DNA of 64,000 nucleotides from Sesamum alatum (lineage: Eukaryota > Streptophyta > Magnoliopsida > Lamiales > Pedaliaceae): contig JACGWO010000012.1 in NCBI GenBank assembly GCA_034509735.1, positions 25,139,188-25,203,187 on the forward strand, written 5' to 3'. Shown piece after piece: positions 12,301 through 24,000 of the stretch (position 1 is its first letter; each line of letters begins with the position of its first letter). Made by a program: the position numbers and the translations under genes. Below the pieces are notes generated by a model. The model did not search any database and was not told the origin of the DNA. It saw only the letters and a list, made by a program, of their open reading frames with translations.

Positions 12301-15300
12301 ACTTTGACTAAATGAAGAGGAAGATAGGTTGTGTAAACAAATGATTAAAATGACAAAGAGAATCGGTCAGGAGAATGGAACTTATGTTGATGTGAACAAC
12401 CAGGGTGCTGAAAAAAAAAAAAAATTGTAGCATGTAAAACTATCTCCTTGTGGCTTCAGAAATAAGAGCTATATTCACTTCCAATATATGATGCTATAAT
12501 CTGAACGTACTAGGGCTGATATTTCTTCACTGTGCTGAATTCACTCCGCAATTAAGTCTACTCTTTCATATCTCTGTTTTTTCCTTTATTTACATCATAA
12601 GCTTGATTACAGCCATTGGCTTTTCCGATATTGTTCAAGTACACTGTTTAACTCTGTTAGGACCTAGCCTTATGCTTTAGTGCCTTAAGCCTAGGTGACC
12701 TACAGACATCTTGATGCAACAATGATCAAACACATAATTAGGCATAATAAGGATCCTGACATACTAACAGGTATGTTATCAAACCTATAATAAGGATTCT
12801 AAAATAACACAACTCGAAGAATTTAAAATCCCCATGATATAGTAGCATTAACTTGTAATCTAAATTGTTACTTCATTCGCAAGTATGAAAGTAGAAAATG
12901 GTTCAAATATTCCCAAAAGAATAAATAAAAACTATGCAATGGAACAAGAAACACTGCTATGATTTAAGTCGCATCACAAAATTTATATACTTTTGCTGAA
13001 AGGTAATCCCAATAGACACATAGAAAAATGTTTTTGAAGCCAACGCAATTTAATTAGAATTAACCCCATTTCGGAATAAATTTCCACTGACACTTTCTGG
13101 TCCATCAGTCATTTGTTCGAAGTATTTGCGAGCACCGAGCAATAAGAAATTTTAGAGCAATTTTAGTGCCATTAAAATTCAAATCAAACTTAGAACAAAT
13201 TTAATGCCAATAAAATTCAAACGGAGTGATAGCACATGAATGCTTTTAGACTTAAATGCTTCGGGTTATAAGTTTACTGGCTTTTCTAGTCCAGTTGAAA
13301 CAAAAAGGTCAACCAGGACATCGGTGACAGATCTAAGATTTTATATGATTTTACCTGTATGAAAGTATAAGAAACTTGATTAACTTAAGCTAAAATTATT
13401 ATTATTTTTTTTTAAAAAAAAAAGATGATGATATTAGACTCATCAAAATAAGAACTATAATCAGAATATTTAATGGTTCGACTTCATTTGACGATCAAAA
13501 TGCTGGCATATTTACTAGAGTCTACTTAAAAAACTTAAAAATAAAAATAAAATTGCTCCGAAGACTCAATTTTGTACAAAGAAAGAAAATGAATTGGAAC
13601 ATATGTCGTCCTTTTTTATTATGTCCTTTGGCCTAAGAATTAGGTGTAGAGCCACCAGCACACAGCCAAAGAGCAAGTCACAAGGAAAAACAAAAAGAGG
13701 TGGAAGACATGCTGACGCATATTGTTTTCTTGTAGACCAAATTGTTCTATGAAAGCTAAAAGCTAATTGCATATTTTTATTTGTGGGAGTCTCTTACTTT
13801 TGGGGTGTGTACCTGGGTGTTTTCTTTCCCTTTTTCTTTTTCTTTTTCTTTTCCATAAAAGGAAAACTAATGCTTCACATATATACGAATTGACGTGGAA
13901 GGCAGGCTAGAAAAGGAATTACCTGTTGCTCACAGTAAACATCTCCTCATCTTGGTTAATCATAACATGATCTAAGGGACAATAAATTTTCCCTGTTTCC
14001 TGATCGTGAAGAACAGCATGTCTATGGCTGAAAGTACCTCGCTCAACATCCTGCCCACTTAACCTGACATGATTTCCCTCAACAAGTAATGTTGCAAAAG
14101 CAAGTGCTTCAGCCACAGCCCAGTCAATACCCTCCCCTGTCTCAATCATCTTAGCACGGTCTTCAAAAATCCTCTTAACTGCTCTATGAGGTTTAAAAGT
14201 TTCTGGAAGAGTTGTGATAGCCTTGCCAACATTCTTCAAAATCTCTGGTTTGACCCTGCAAAACAGAAAACATTTGATGATTCAAATTCAATGAGCAGTC
14301 AAGAACTAGATAACGTGAATTTACAAACATTACCCAGTATTACGGATGCGAGAAAGCTGTTCAGGAGACTTGAAACCAGCCCAGTAAGCTGAGAGCCAGT
14401 CCCTTCTTTGAGGCACATAGTCTTTGCTGGCCAGAAATTCTTCATTGAGAATTGAAGTAACTTTGCTGCTTATCTGGTCGATGTCTTCTTTTGTGACCTG
14501 ACCAGATTCTAGAAGTTTCTTCTGGTAAATCTCAAGTGAGGACGGATGATTCCTTATAACCTATATAGAACCAGTCAGGAAGTCTAGAAGTTTCCAGAGA
14601 CTAACTGATAACAAAAGTATGGTACAAGTAAATAGCTAGCATCACTAAGAATGAAAGGGGAACCAAATTTTGGACAAAAATCACTGGGCACAATGAAAGA
14701 AAAGCAGAAGATGAGGGTCCTTAGGATAAGAATAGGGTAAACCAACGGTATAAAGTAGACAATGAGTACAAGCACATACCTTATACATTTTAGGTTGAGT
14801 AAAGGATGGTTCATCAATTTCATTGTGCCCAAATCGACGATAGCATACGATATCAACCACAACATCAGAATGAAATGTCTGGCGCCACTCTGCAGCAAGT
14901 TCACAAGCATGAACAACTGCCTCTACATCATCACCATTGACATGGAAAATAGGAGCGCTCAGAGCTTTGGCGACATCAGTACAATACTGGGAAGATCTTC
15001 CCGATCTTGGGTCAGTAGTGAAAGCCACTTGATTGTTCACAACGATGTGAATAGTCCCACCAGTAGTGTAATTTGGCAGGGCACTAAGATGCAATGTCTC
15101 ATAAACAACACCTTGTCCAGCAAAACTGCCATCACCATGAATCAAAATGCCCATGTTTTTTGTTCTGTCGACGTCATTGGAGTAATACTGTTTGGCTCTG
15201 GTTTTTCCAATTACAACAGGGTCCACGGCTTCCAAGTGACTAGGATTTGCAACCAATGACAAGTGAATTCTCTTACCCCCCCTTGTTGGCCGATCATAAG

Positions 15301-16331
15301 AAGTTCCCAGATGATATTTGACATCACCAGTTCCAGTGTAAAGGCCAACCTCATCCACAGGTTTTGTACCACCACTAAACTCACTAAAGATCTGCCGCAG
15401 AGGTTTCCTGACCACATTACCCAGAAACATTCAGTCTTCCTCTGTGCGACATCCCTATGACAATGCTCTCTACCCCAAGATCTGCTGATCTATCAAACAT
15501 CTCCTTCATACCAGGAATCAATGTCTCACAACCTTCAAGCCCAAACCTTTTGGCGGCAGTCCATTTGGCTGCCAAGAAGTTCTCAAATTGGGTACTCCAG
15601 ATAAGCCGGTCAAGGATTACCTCACGCCGGTCTCGATTATATTGAGTTGGAGAAGGAGTCTCAATTTTGTCTCTCAACCAGTTACACTTTTCGCGATCAG
15701 CAATATGCATGTACTCATAGCCAATGCTTCCACAATAAGCTTGTTCAAGTCTTGTCAATATTGCTCTTAAGGTCTGCACAGGACGATTCTCAGACAAGAA
15801 ACCCGACATTCTCCACACACCAATGAAGAATTCTCTATCAAGATCAGCTTCCGAAAAACCATAAAGTGCTGGATCTAGATCATCAGGAATACGCCTCTCT
15901 TCCAAACCTAATGGATCTATCTTGGCCTTCATATGACCATAAACCTGGTAAGCTCTGACAAGCAACAATAGCCGCATACTTTCTTGAATTGTTTGTCCAG
16001 AAATTCCAGGAGATGTTGTAGCCTGGCCAACAAAGTTTCTGAAAAAATTGTCCCATGATTCATCCACGCTATTCGGATCTTGCTCCCAGGCTCTCTGTAG
16101 CTCTTCAAGATAAACACTGCTAGTCCCATCCAAAAAGCTGTCAGTCAACCTAGAGAGAGGAACAGGACGAGGAATGGGCGCTGATTGAGCCTTTGACCGA
16201 GCAACCGTAGTATGAAAGTATCGATTCTGGGTAGGAGCTACCCGTGTTCGAGTTATGTAAGATCCCGTTTGTGATAGAGTTCTCCTAACAGCAAGCTTTG
16301 CCACATTGGACCCAGCTCTAAACCACGCCAT
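8626..16331 (-). CDS. 2-oxoglutarate dehydrogenase E1 component, mitochondrial (one-base frameshift)
   Basis: The E1 subunit of the 2-oxoglutarate dehydrogenase complex decarboxylates 2-oxoglutarate with thiamine diphosphate in the mitochondrial TCA cycle. Exons on the minus strand: 16331-14780, 14560-14334, 14255-13923, 11056-10810, 9925-9797, 9676-9461, 9154-9031, 8858-8626. The N-terminus ([20 protein letters not shown]) is Arg/Ser-rich with no acidic residues, as expected of a mitochondrial presequence. Core motifs include [34 protein letters not shown] and [19 protein letters not shown] (thiamine diphosphate/Mg site), then the transketolase-like and C-terminal regions. The exons sum to 1,019 aa if one base is discounted, matching the plant family size. 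That base is an extra A in an AAA run at 15425-15427 (plus strand): the frame reads RLNVSG-stop instead of the family's RLNV-LGNV. A likely 5' UTR intron is 16850-16334. Intron 3 is large (13922-11057). All other junctions are in frame, so the gene is probably functional and the indel probably a consensus error. Confidence 0.95.
11057..13922 (-). other. Large intron 3 of the OGDH gene
   Basis: This 2.87-kb intron accounts for over a third of the gene. It is AT-rich with poly-A/purine tracts (for example near 12002-12042 and 12410-12425). No coding exon of the host or of another gene is supported inside it. Its size suggests old transposon insertions, but I cannot delimit a specific element. 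Confidence 0.6.
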
Positions 16332-16881
16332 TGCTATTCACCAAACCCAAGAAATTAAGACAACAACAGCAGAAATCCAACACTTCCCAACCAAATTAAG
16401 TCCTATGAGCTGTCACTCATCTCCAAAAACACCCTAATCAAACAAAAGAAGACCAATAAAGCACTGAACGTCAAATAATCAAATTCAAATCAGTAAATAA
16501 CATCCAACAGCGTGAACAGAATTCGATATGGTAATACTCAAGAGCAGTCAATTCTATCAAATCTATTCAACAAAAAACTCAACAAGATATACGGAAACTA
16601 CTCTGTCCTGAAAATGAAACATTTTGTTCATAGTAATGGATGCTCACAAACAAAAAACTCCAGTCCATATAACAAAAAATGCAGAAAACTGACGGGAATC
16701 TGATAAATCATTTCAAAAAAAAAAAAAAAAGGGAGAACCTCAAAAAGCAAAATCAATGGCGCAACAACATCACGCAGCCTGTCAACACTGAAAATCGAAG
16801 TGACACCTTTTAGGATAGATTCGTCACAACAACGTGTAGCGATTTCATACCTGGGAAAGCGACAGGTACTGGTCTGAGATT

Positions 16882-16890
16882 AAACCCTAA
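16882..16890 (+). promoter_or_regulatory. Telo-box in the OGDH promoter/5' UTR
   Basis: AAACCCTAA, the plant telo-box, lies about 550 bp upstream of the ATG and just 5' of the probable leader-intron donor, so it is close to the likely transcription start. Telo-boxes near the start site are common in plant genes tied to growth and translation. Motif seen directly; function inferred. Confidence 0.5.
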
Positions 16891-18030
16891 TCAACGGATG
16901 CCCTATTTTCCGGTTCTAGTTCACTTTTTCTCGCCCAAAATTTCATTTATGTAAAATATTACTGTAGCTTTTTTATAAACTTGTCAACTAAATCAAAGTC
17001 AAATTTGAATCTTTCAAACACAATTAAATATATTTAAATACTTTTCTTTTTACCAAAATCAATTCTAGGTGTGACACAATTTATGTATATAAGTAATTTT
17101 TAGAATTATTTAAAATAAAATACTTTTATAAATTATATTATTATTTTCATAGAGTTAAAACTACCTAAAATATATATAAGATAATAAGTTAATACATACT
17201 TTCATTTATACAAAATATTGATAAAATAAGATAAGATCATACATAAATTTGAGATATAAAAGATGCATGAGAAAAAAAAAAAAAAGAAAGATAGTTATAG
17301 AAGATCACGATGAGTGGGAATGTTAAAAATAATTAAACAATAAAAAAAATGTCTGATTAAAATTATTTTGGACATTAAAAGAGTCTTCTCCAATAATATC
17401 TATCTATAGTATTATAAAGAAAAGAGGTTGTGTAGACATAAAGTGGTGGTTTTGACACCACTGCTTCAATTTTTTTATAATTAATTGATAAAATAATTAA
17501 TTTATTCAACTTATCAAGTTTTATATTAAATTAATTTTTTCTTCTAACAACACAAGGGAAGCTTGTCTTTTATGCCTTCAAATGGTGTCTAATATATGTA
17601 CATAAAAAGTTTTCTGTACATCTATGATCTATATCAGATTCTGATTCTAAAAAAATTATTTCAGTACGTATGAAATGTGCAGTTTCTGTTAATGAAAATT
17701 TAAAATTAAATTAAAGAAAGAAAAATTATGTTAAAGTCGAAAGTTGGAAGCACGTCGAACCTTTGAGGAATACTTCTATTTGCTTTAGTTTTTTTATGAA
17801 ATAAATTTAACTTTATTTTGTAATACTTTACCGTCATTATAATAATCATATTTACTTTTCGTCAATTTATTTTTTAGATTGCACATTTAAGGGTTATATT
17901 GGGTTATTCAAAAAATCTGAATAATTCACTTAACACTATAAAATTCATAATTTTAATGTTTTAGTATTTTTATATCTTATATGCTACATTATTTAATATT
18001 ATCCTACACAATAGGGAAATATGAACTAAG

Positions 18031-18915
18031 GGGGTGTTTGCGAGAGCTTCTACTTTTAAAAAAGTGACTTTCGTAGAAAAAGTTGAAAGTTGTAGCAGAA
18101 TCAAAAGTGGGTAGTGTCTGTAAAAAAAAGTGAAAAGCAGATAAAAGCTAAATTAGTAGTGTTTGGGAGAAAAACACTTCTAAAACACGTTTAATTGATT
18201 AAAGACTGTTTTGTCCCCATGTATTAAACAGATGCTATTTTGCCTTAATATTTGCATTTATCTCTTGATTATAATAATCATCTTTCCTAAAAAATAATAA
18301 TTTTTATTTCAATTAGTATATCTCATATTTAATTTTTTACAAAATGATTATAATTTATATTATTAAAATATTCAATATTAATAGAAAAACTGGTTGTTTA
18401 ATTCAATAATGTTCCTATTATGTAATATAATTGTTCATCCATGCACAATAAATAAACTTACAATATTGACAAAATAATTATTATTTTTTAATTAATCCTA
18501 GCAATTTAATTTATATTTTTCTATGATTTAGGATTAATATCATATAATATAGACCATAAAATAGTAAAATATTAAAATATTAAACATGTGAAATTTTTAA
18601 ATTTTGTTAGTGATAAATTATTCAAATTATTTAAAATTTCTAACATCAACTTTAGATGAGTAATTTTGAAAATACATTAAAAAGGATAAAATCGAATTGA
18701 AAATACTATGATAAGGGTAAAGTTGTCTAAAAAGAAGTTGAATTTATTTACAAAAAAGCCAAAACAGCTAGAAGCACCCCCCTAAGCAGAAGTTGGCTTA
18801 AAAGTGCTTTTCGTAGCAGTTCCAGAAGCAGAAGTTGGCCCTCCAAACACCTCAAAAGTACTTTTCAACATCCAGAAGCTGAAAAGCGCTTTTTGAAAGT
18901 GCGCGCAAACACTAC
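18031..18915. mobile_element. Non-autonomous hAT-like MITE
   Basis: The element begins GGGGTGTTTGCGAGAGCTTC and ends with CGCGCAAACACTAC, an imperfect terminal inverted repeat. The subterminal regions are rich in AGAAGC/GCTTCT and AAAAGTGCTTTT motifs in both orientations. CTAAG flanks both ends (18026-18030 and 18916-18920). The GGGTGTTTG end, subterminal repeat structure and lack of an open frame fit plant hAT-derived MITEs. A typical hAT duplication is 8 bp; only 5 bp are exact here, which suggests age or a different superfamily. Confidence 0.75.
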
Positions 18916-19019
18916 CTAAGTTACTGAGATCGGATTAATAAATTCGGAGTTATGAGTTCTAAGTCATTTTTCTCATTTTATGTGCTCAATTATTTAAAAG
19001 CGTAATCATATACTTTCTT

Positions 19020-19043
19020 ATATATATATATATATATATATAT
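19020..19043. repeat. (TA)n microsatellite
   Basis: An uninterrupted TA dinucleotide run of about 11-12 units, followed by a poly-A stretch. Candidate length-polymorphic locus. Confidence 0.85.
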
Positions 19044-20468
19044 CAAAAAAAAAAAAGGATTGGTTATGTTTTTTATTGGACTTTGTCAGAATTTTGCTTG
19101 CTTGATTCTCGGATCACAATTGCGTGCATATTAACGTTGTTGTGACTTAATTATTGTATTGTTCTTACAATTATAAAAATCCATTTCCCTGGTTTCATGA
19201 CCTTAACAACATTTATAGTAAGTCTGGCTCGACGCTTGCATAATTGATTGTAAGATTATTGATTATGAGATAACTAATTTTGGAACAATTGATTTGAAAA
19301 GAAGTGATTATGGTATTTGGATCAACAATTTCATAATTGATTATTCAAACATAAATTATAACAAAATTTTAAAATTACCCTCTTGTTTAAGGTTAACGAA
19401 ACAATTTAAAGGTATTTAATCAGTATCATAAGTAATTAGATGAAAAGTAATTGCGATGTGATTATAAACGGAGTGGATTTTCTGTTTAAATCCTATTTTA
19501 TCTTCTAATTCATCCGACGTACATACATTGAATAAATTTGAAATTGGAATAGATTTTACAACAGAATATTCGATCCTAAAAAACTACAGGTGACTTATCA
19601 GAATGGGGTTTCAATGGAAGTTAATTCTGAAAAATGATTGTTGAAAAGAAGCAAAATGACACAAAAAATTACGTTTGCACTTAAAACACAAATTTGATCG
19701 ACTCAATTTTAAAAAAGAAGGATATATTCTTTTGGAATTAAATATAATAGACCTCCCTATAAAAATATTAATAATAAAAAATTGTAAATTTAAAAAAAAA
19801 AAAAAACTTGATAAAAAGTAATCCACCGAACTTTCTAGAAAAGGGCAACATGATCCCCTGATACACGGAACAGTGAGCTTCTTTTTTTAAAATTTAGAAC
19901 ATAATATTATCTTTTTTTCTTAAAAGAGTTTTTCGCTTTCCGCAGGGGTTAAAACACAATTAGCCCTATTTCCTTTGGCAATTCCAACAAGCAACCAATT
20001 TAATTTTCTTGTTAGAATTTTCTTTTTTTGTTTAATTAATAGTAACATGTATGTAGACTATTTTTCTTGACAAAATCCTAGGTAGACTAATTACTCTTGG
20101 TTATTTAATAATGATATATTATTTTTCATGACAATATCCTTAGTAGGCTAATGGATGTGGGCAATATTTAGCCACAATTTGTGAATAATCATCTCATAAA
20201 CTAGGTATCTTTGGATTTTTTTTTTTTAATTAATTGGAGTGTATTAAAATGATCACTTGGACCCACAAGTTGTCCCCTCAAACTAAAAAATTCAATTTTT
20301 TTTCTTGAGTAAATAAATTATAATTGTCTATATTTAAAAGCAAAATATTTTTTTTTAAAAAAAAAACTTACGATGAAAAATTAAAAAATTATACTTAAGA
20401 GATTCTCATTTTGATATGACCTCAAAGAAAATCCTACATTAAAAGCCAGGGAAAATTCTTGCCCAAAT

Positions 20469-20605
20469 CAGGTTTGATCGAACCAAACCAATCATAGAGC
20501 AAGTGTGATATACTTGTTATGTGATTGCTCACTTTTCCTGAATTATACACCAATTAAAGTACAAGTGTATTGCACTTGTCATATGATTGGTTCAGGTTTG
20601 ATCGA
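20469..20605. repeat. Short hairpin flanked by a 13-bp direct repeat
   Basis: Two arms (about 20481-20517 and 20561-20598) are inverted copies carrying CCAATCATA and CAAGTGTGATATACTTG-like sequence. CAGGTTTGATCGA occurs as an exact direct repeat just outside (20469-20481 and 20593-20605). This looks like a miniature foldback element with a duplicated target, but 13 bp is long for a duplication by known plant DNA transposons. Confidence 0.55.
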
Positions 20606-21003
20606 GCTGGATCCAAGCTAGAATTTCCAATTAAAGTTGGCTATTAAAATTGGAGAATTCAAGAACATATAAACCCTACATCAGTACCTCATAATATTGA
20701 TGTGAAACCTGAATTTTCATATATTGAAATTAAGATCATAATACACTTCTAAATCAATCTATAAAAACTAGACACACACACAAATTAATAAACTAGACTA
20801 GTTTGCAAAGTAACTTCAGTAAAAGTAATTAATCTTAAATTGTGTTGTTGCATTATAAAAAATGTTATGCAGCAAAATCTGCCATGATCACAAAAATGTA
20901 TACACATAACATAAGATCATAAACAAAACAATGATCTATTATACAACAAAAACTATGATCATAATCATCAATCAAGTACTACTTACCTCCAAACCATTTC
21001 AAA

Positions 21004-24000
21004 TTATTCGATATTCACTGCAAACACAATGCGAACAACATGTGAGCCATCGAACCATCTAATATCCCCGAAGTTATAGCCCTTCGATGCTTGCTTCCCA
21101 TCAAAGAAAACTTTGAACGACGCCCGCCTTACACTTTGTGTAAAGACAAGCCTCGTTGGAACAACGTTAACTACTAAACCAGGAGGTGCATTCACTGAAC
21201 AAACATACGTAGCGTTTGTTGATCCCACATTGGTCGCTATTCGTTTGACCTTTCTTGGCCCCTCGTGTTGGCTTAGCCTGCCTATGGAGATGGTTGGATA
21301 GTTTATGCTGGAGATGAGTTCTTCGGTTGAGCGTTTCGGGCAGGTGAAGTTTGTGTTGGACATTGATCTTATTCTTGCCTGCTTGTAGCCGTAGTAGCAA
21401 AGAAAACGTAGATGATCGTCGATGGTGGTGTCGAACGCTAGGCCGGGATCAAGAGCTTTGATGGGCCTGATTTCCCCAGCTCCAACTTGGTGAGGATTAG
21501 CTGAAGAATCTGAGGTGTTTGTGAGAGTTTTGCCAATGTTGTTTGAGACTGATGCTGCAAGAGTAGTGAGAAAGTTGAGGGTATGAGAACATGGAAAATT
21601 TTGATCATCAGTAAGGCAAGAGGGTTTTTGGCTAAGTTTATTTAAAATGTTATAAGTTCATACAAAATGTTAGATCTTACTTTAACGAGAAGCTATTAAA
21701 GTATTTGGATAAAATAAGATTACGGGGCTTATATTATGTTCGGAATAGCAAATCTTGTAATCAATTTGAAGAAATCTGACTTGTCAAGATTTTGAAAATA
21801 AGTTGTGAACTTTTCATTTTCTTTAAACGGGCTTATAAGCCCCTAACATCTTATCTTTTAATCTATCGTAAGCTCCCAAATCAAACACTTTGTAACGTTT
21901 TATAAGCTCGTTCAGACACCCTCTCAGTTTATAGGAAAAACATGTAGTTATAAAAAGGATAACATGGAACAGGTCCCTCGTGAAAACGCTGATAAGCAAT
22001 AAAAGTCCCTAAGAAAAGAAAATGCAATGCAACCCCAGACACAGGAGGCAGTTCTCGTCTTTTAATGTTTCCGGAGGAGGGTAAAATGCAAGTAACATGT
22101 AGTGTTAAGAGTACCTGTTGTGATCAATGCTGATTTGATGAGGGAGAAGGTCCAGTGAGGATGAACTGACTTGATGAATGCCATAGCACCAGTAACATGT
22201 GGGCAGGCCATTGAAGTTCCAGACTTGATGCTGAACAACGAAGACTTATTCCCAGGCGCCCCGTAAAACGCCTCAATCTTTGGAATGACTGCTGCCAAGA
22301 TAGCCACCCCTGGGGCCATAATGTCTGGCTGAAACAACCATCTTTATGTCAATGAAAAAGGGACTTCTCAACTCAAACATATATGCAACGAGAAACGGCA
22401 TTTGTTTCCTTATATATAACCTTGAGAATGTTTTCGGTCAGAGCTCCAGGGCCTCTTGAAGAGAAAGATGCAACAACTGGAGCTGGTTTGAAGTTTCTGA
22501 TTTCTGCTGTGGGAAGTATAGTTGCAGTGGGATTCCTGTGTTAAAAGTAAAGAAAATGAGTAAATGCTGTTGAGAGTTTTCTTGCAAGAATGGATAATTT
22601 TCAGTTGTTATGCCAGTGAATGAGATGTGTGCTTTAAGACATCACCATAATCAGTATAAATCCAGTAATGATTCTTGCTCTTCAAGAAGCAAATTAAATC
22701 ATAGAAAAGTAGGGGAAGACATCATTGTATGGTCCTACTTTTGTTGAAAATGTAACTTAAGGTAAACTCGAGTTAATTGCATTTTACCGTCCTGTAAAAA
22801 CACTAATAGGTACAAAACCCCGCTGAATAAAAAAAAAAAAAGAAGGCAACACACTTCTGAACTTTTAAAAAAGAAGCTCATGGCCTCCAGAAGCAGGTGA
22901 TCACATTGCCATTCTTTTATAGTTCAGGGGGTGCGCTGCCTTTTCTTTCTCAGGGGGTCTTTTTGGCCTATCAATGTTTTCACGGGGGCTGTTGCATTAA
23001 CCCTAGTAAATTCATAGAACAGTTGAATGTGTTTTGCATTAAAATTGCAATTTTATTCTGTTATTCATTGATGCATCAATATTTCTTATTGTTTCATTAG
23101 TAACTCTTCTTCTCTGGCTGCAAAAAGAATCGAAAATTACGTTGAAAAGACTAGTTGCATAGTGAAGTTGGCTTACCGAGTGGAGTTGATGTAACGGAGG
23201 ATCTTGGAGCCTACAGTTTGTCCCACTTCGGCAAAGGGATAGGTGCCTGAATCAAATGGTGAAGCTTCTCTTTCTCCATCTATTATGATCACCCCTTCTG
23301 CCTTAGCATCTTCCACAACTAACTTCTTTATCCTCCTTGAGACGTTTGGCTCGTCGTTCATGCACACCATGATCTTTCCAGCTACTTTCTTCGGATCTAA
23401 AGAGCCCGGTATGCAGTTCCTGCATCGTACACGGTATCAAATTAAGATACAGCGCGTCAACTGTTCTTCCTGATGCAGTCTGTGTGCTTGAGTTAGTTCT
23501 GCTTTCGATTTTGTGATCACCGTTGTTATAAAGAGGAAGAAGAAGAAGAGAAAAAGCACCTAGCATCAGATGCTGCAGTGAACTCTGCAGCAGCTTCTTC
23601 TCCAAATGCAAGAGGATATCTTTTCCCAAGTGTTAGAGGAGAGAAACTGATTGCACTGCCCTGCTTTCACATGACAGGGAAATTTTTACACATTTTCAGC
23701 AAATTAATAATGTCTAGTTAAATTGTGAAATTTTCACCTTGTAGGATTTGTTATTTCCAAGAACTACAGTTGACTGGAAGTCCCGATCGATGCTGGATGC
23801 AGCAACGGTGAATATCCAAGGTGCAGAGTTAACGATGGTGTAAGGATCAGGTCCGTCGTTCCCGCCTGAACAAACTACCGGAACTCCCATTTGTTCTGCA
23901 TGGAAAGCTCCAATGGCAATAGGGTCACTCAGAAAATCAGACTGGAAAATCGAGCTTACTCCTATAGAAATAGAGATGATATCGACTCCATCCTTTATAG

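Larger units (their letters stand above)
16930..20990. other. Intergenic region between OGDH and subtilase, AT-rich with small transposons
   Basis: No gene is supported here. The region contains an 885-bp hAT-like element (18031-18915), a (TA)n run near 19020-19043 and a short hairpin unit at 20469-20605, all listed separately. The rest is AT-rich sequence with homopolymers and no long open frame. The right end lies downstream of the subtilase stop codon. Confidence 0.6.

Noticed and set aside
13919..16331. OGDH as a processed or dead pseudogene
   Set aside because: Eight exons with correct splice sites, a presequence and a total length of 1,019 aa; only one homopolymer base is off.
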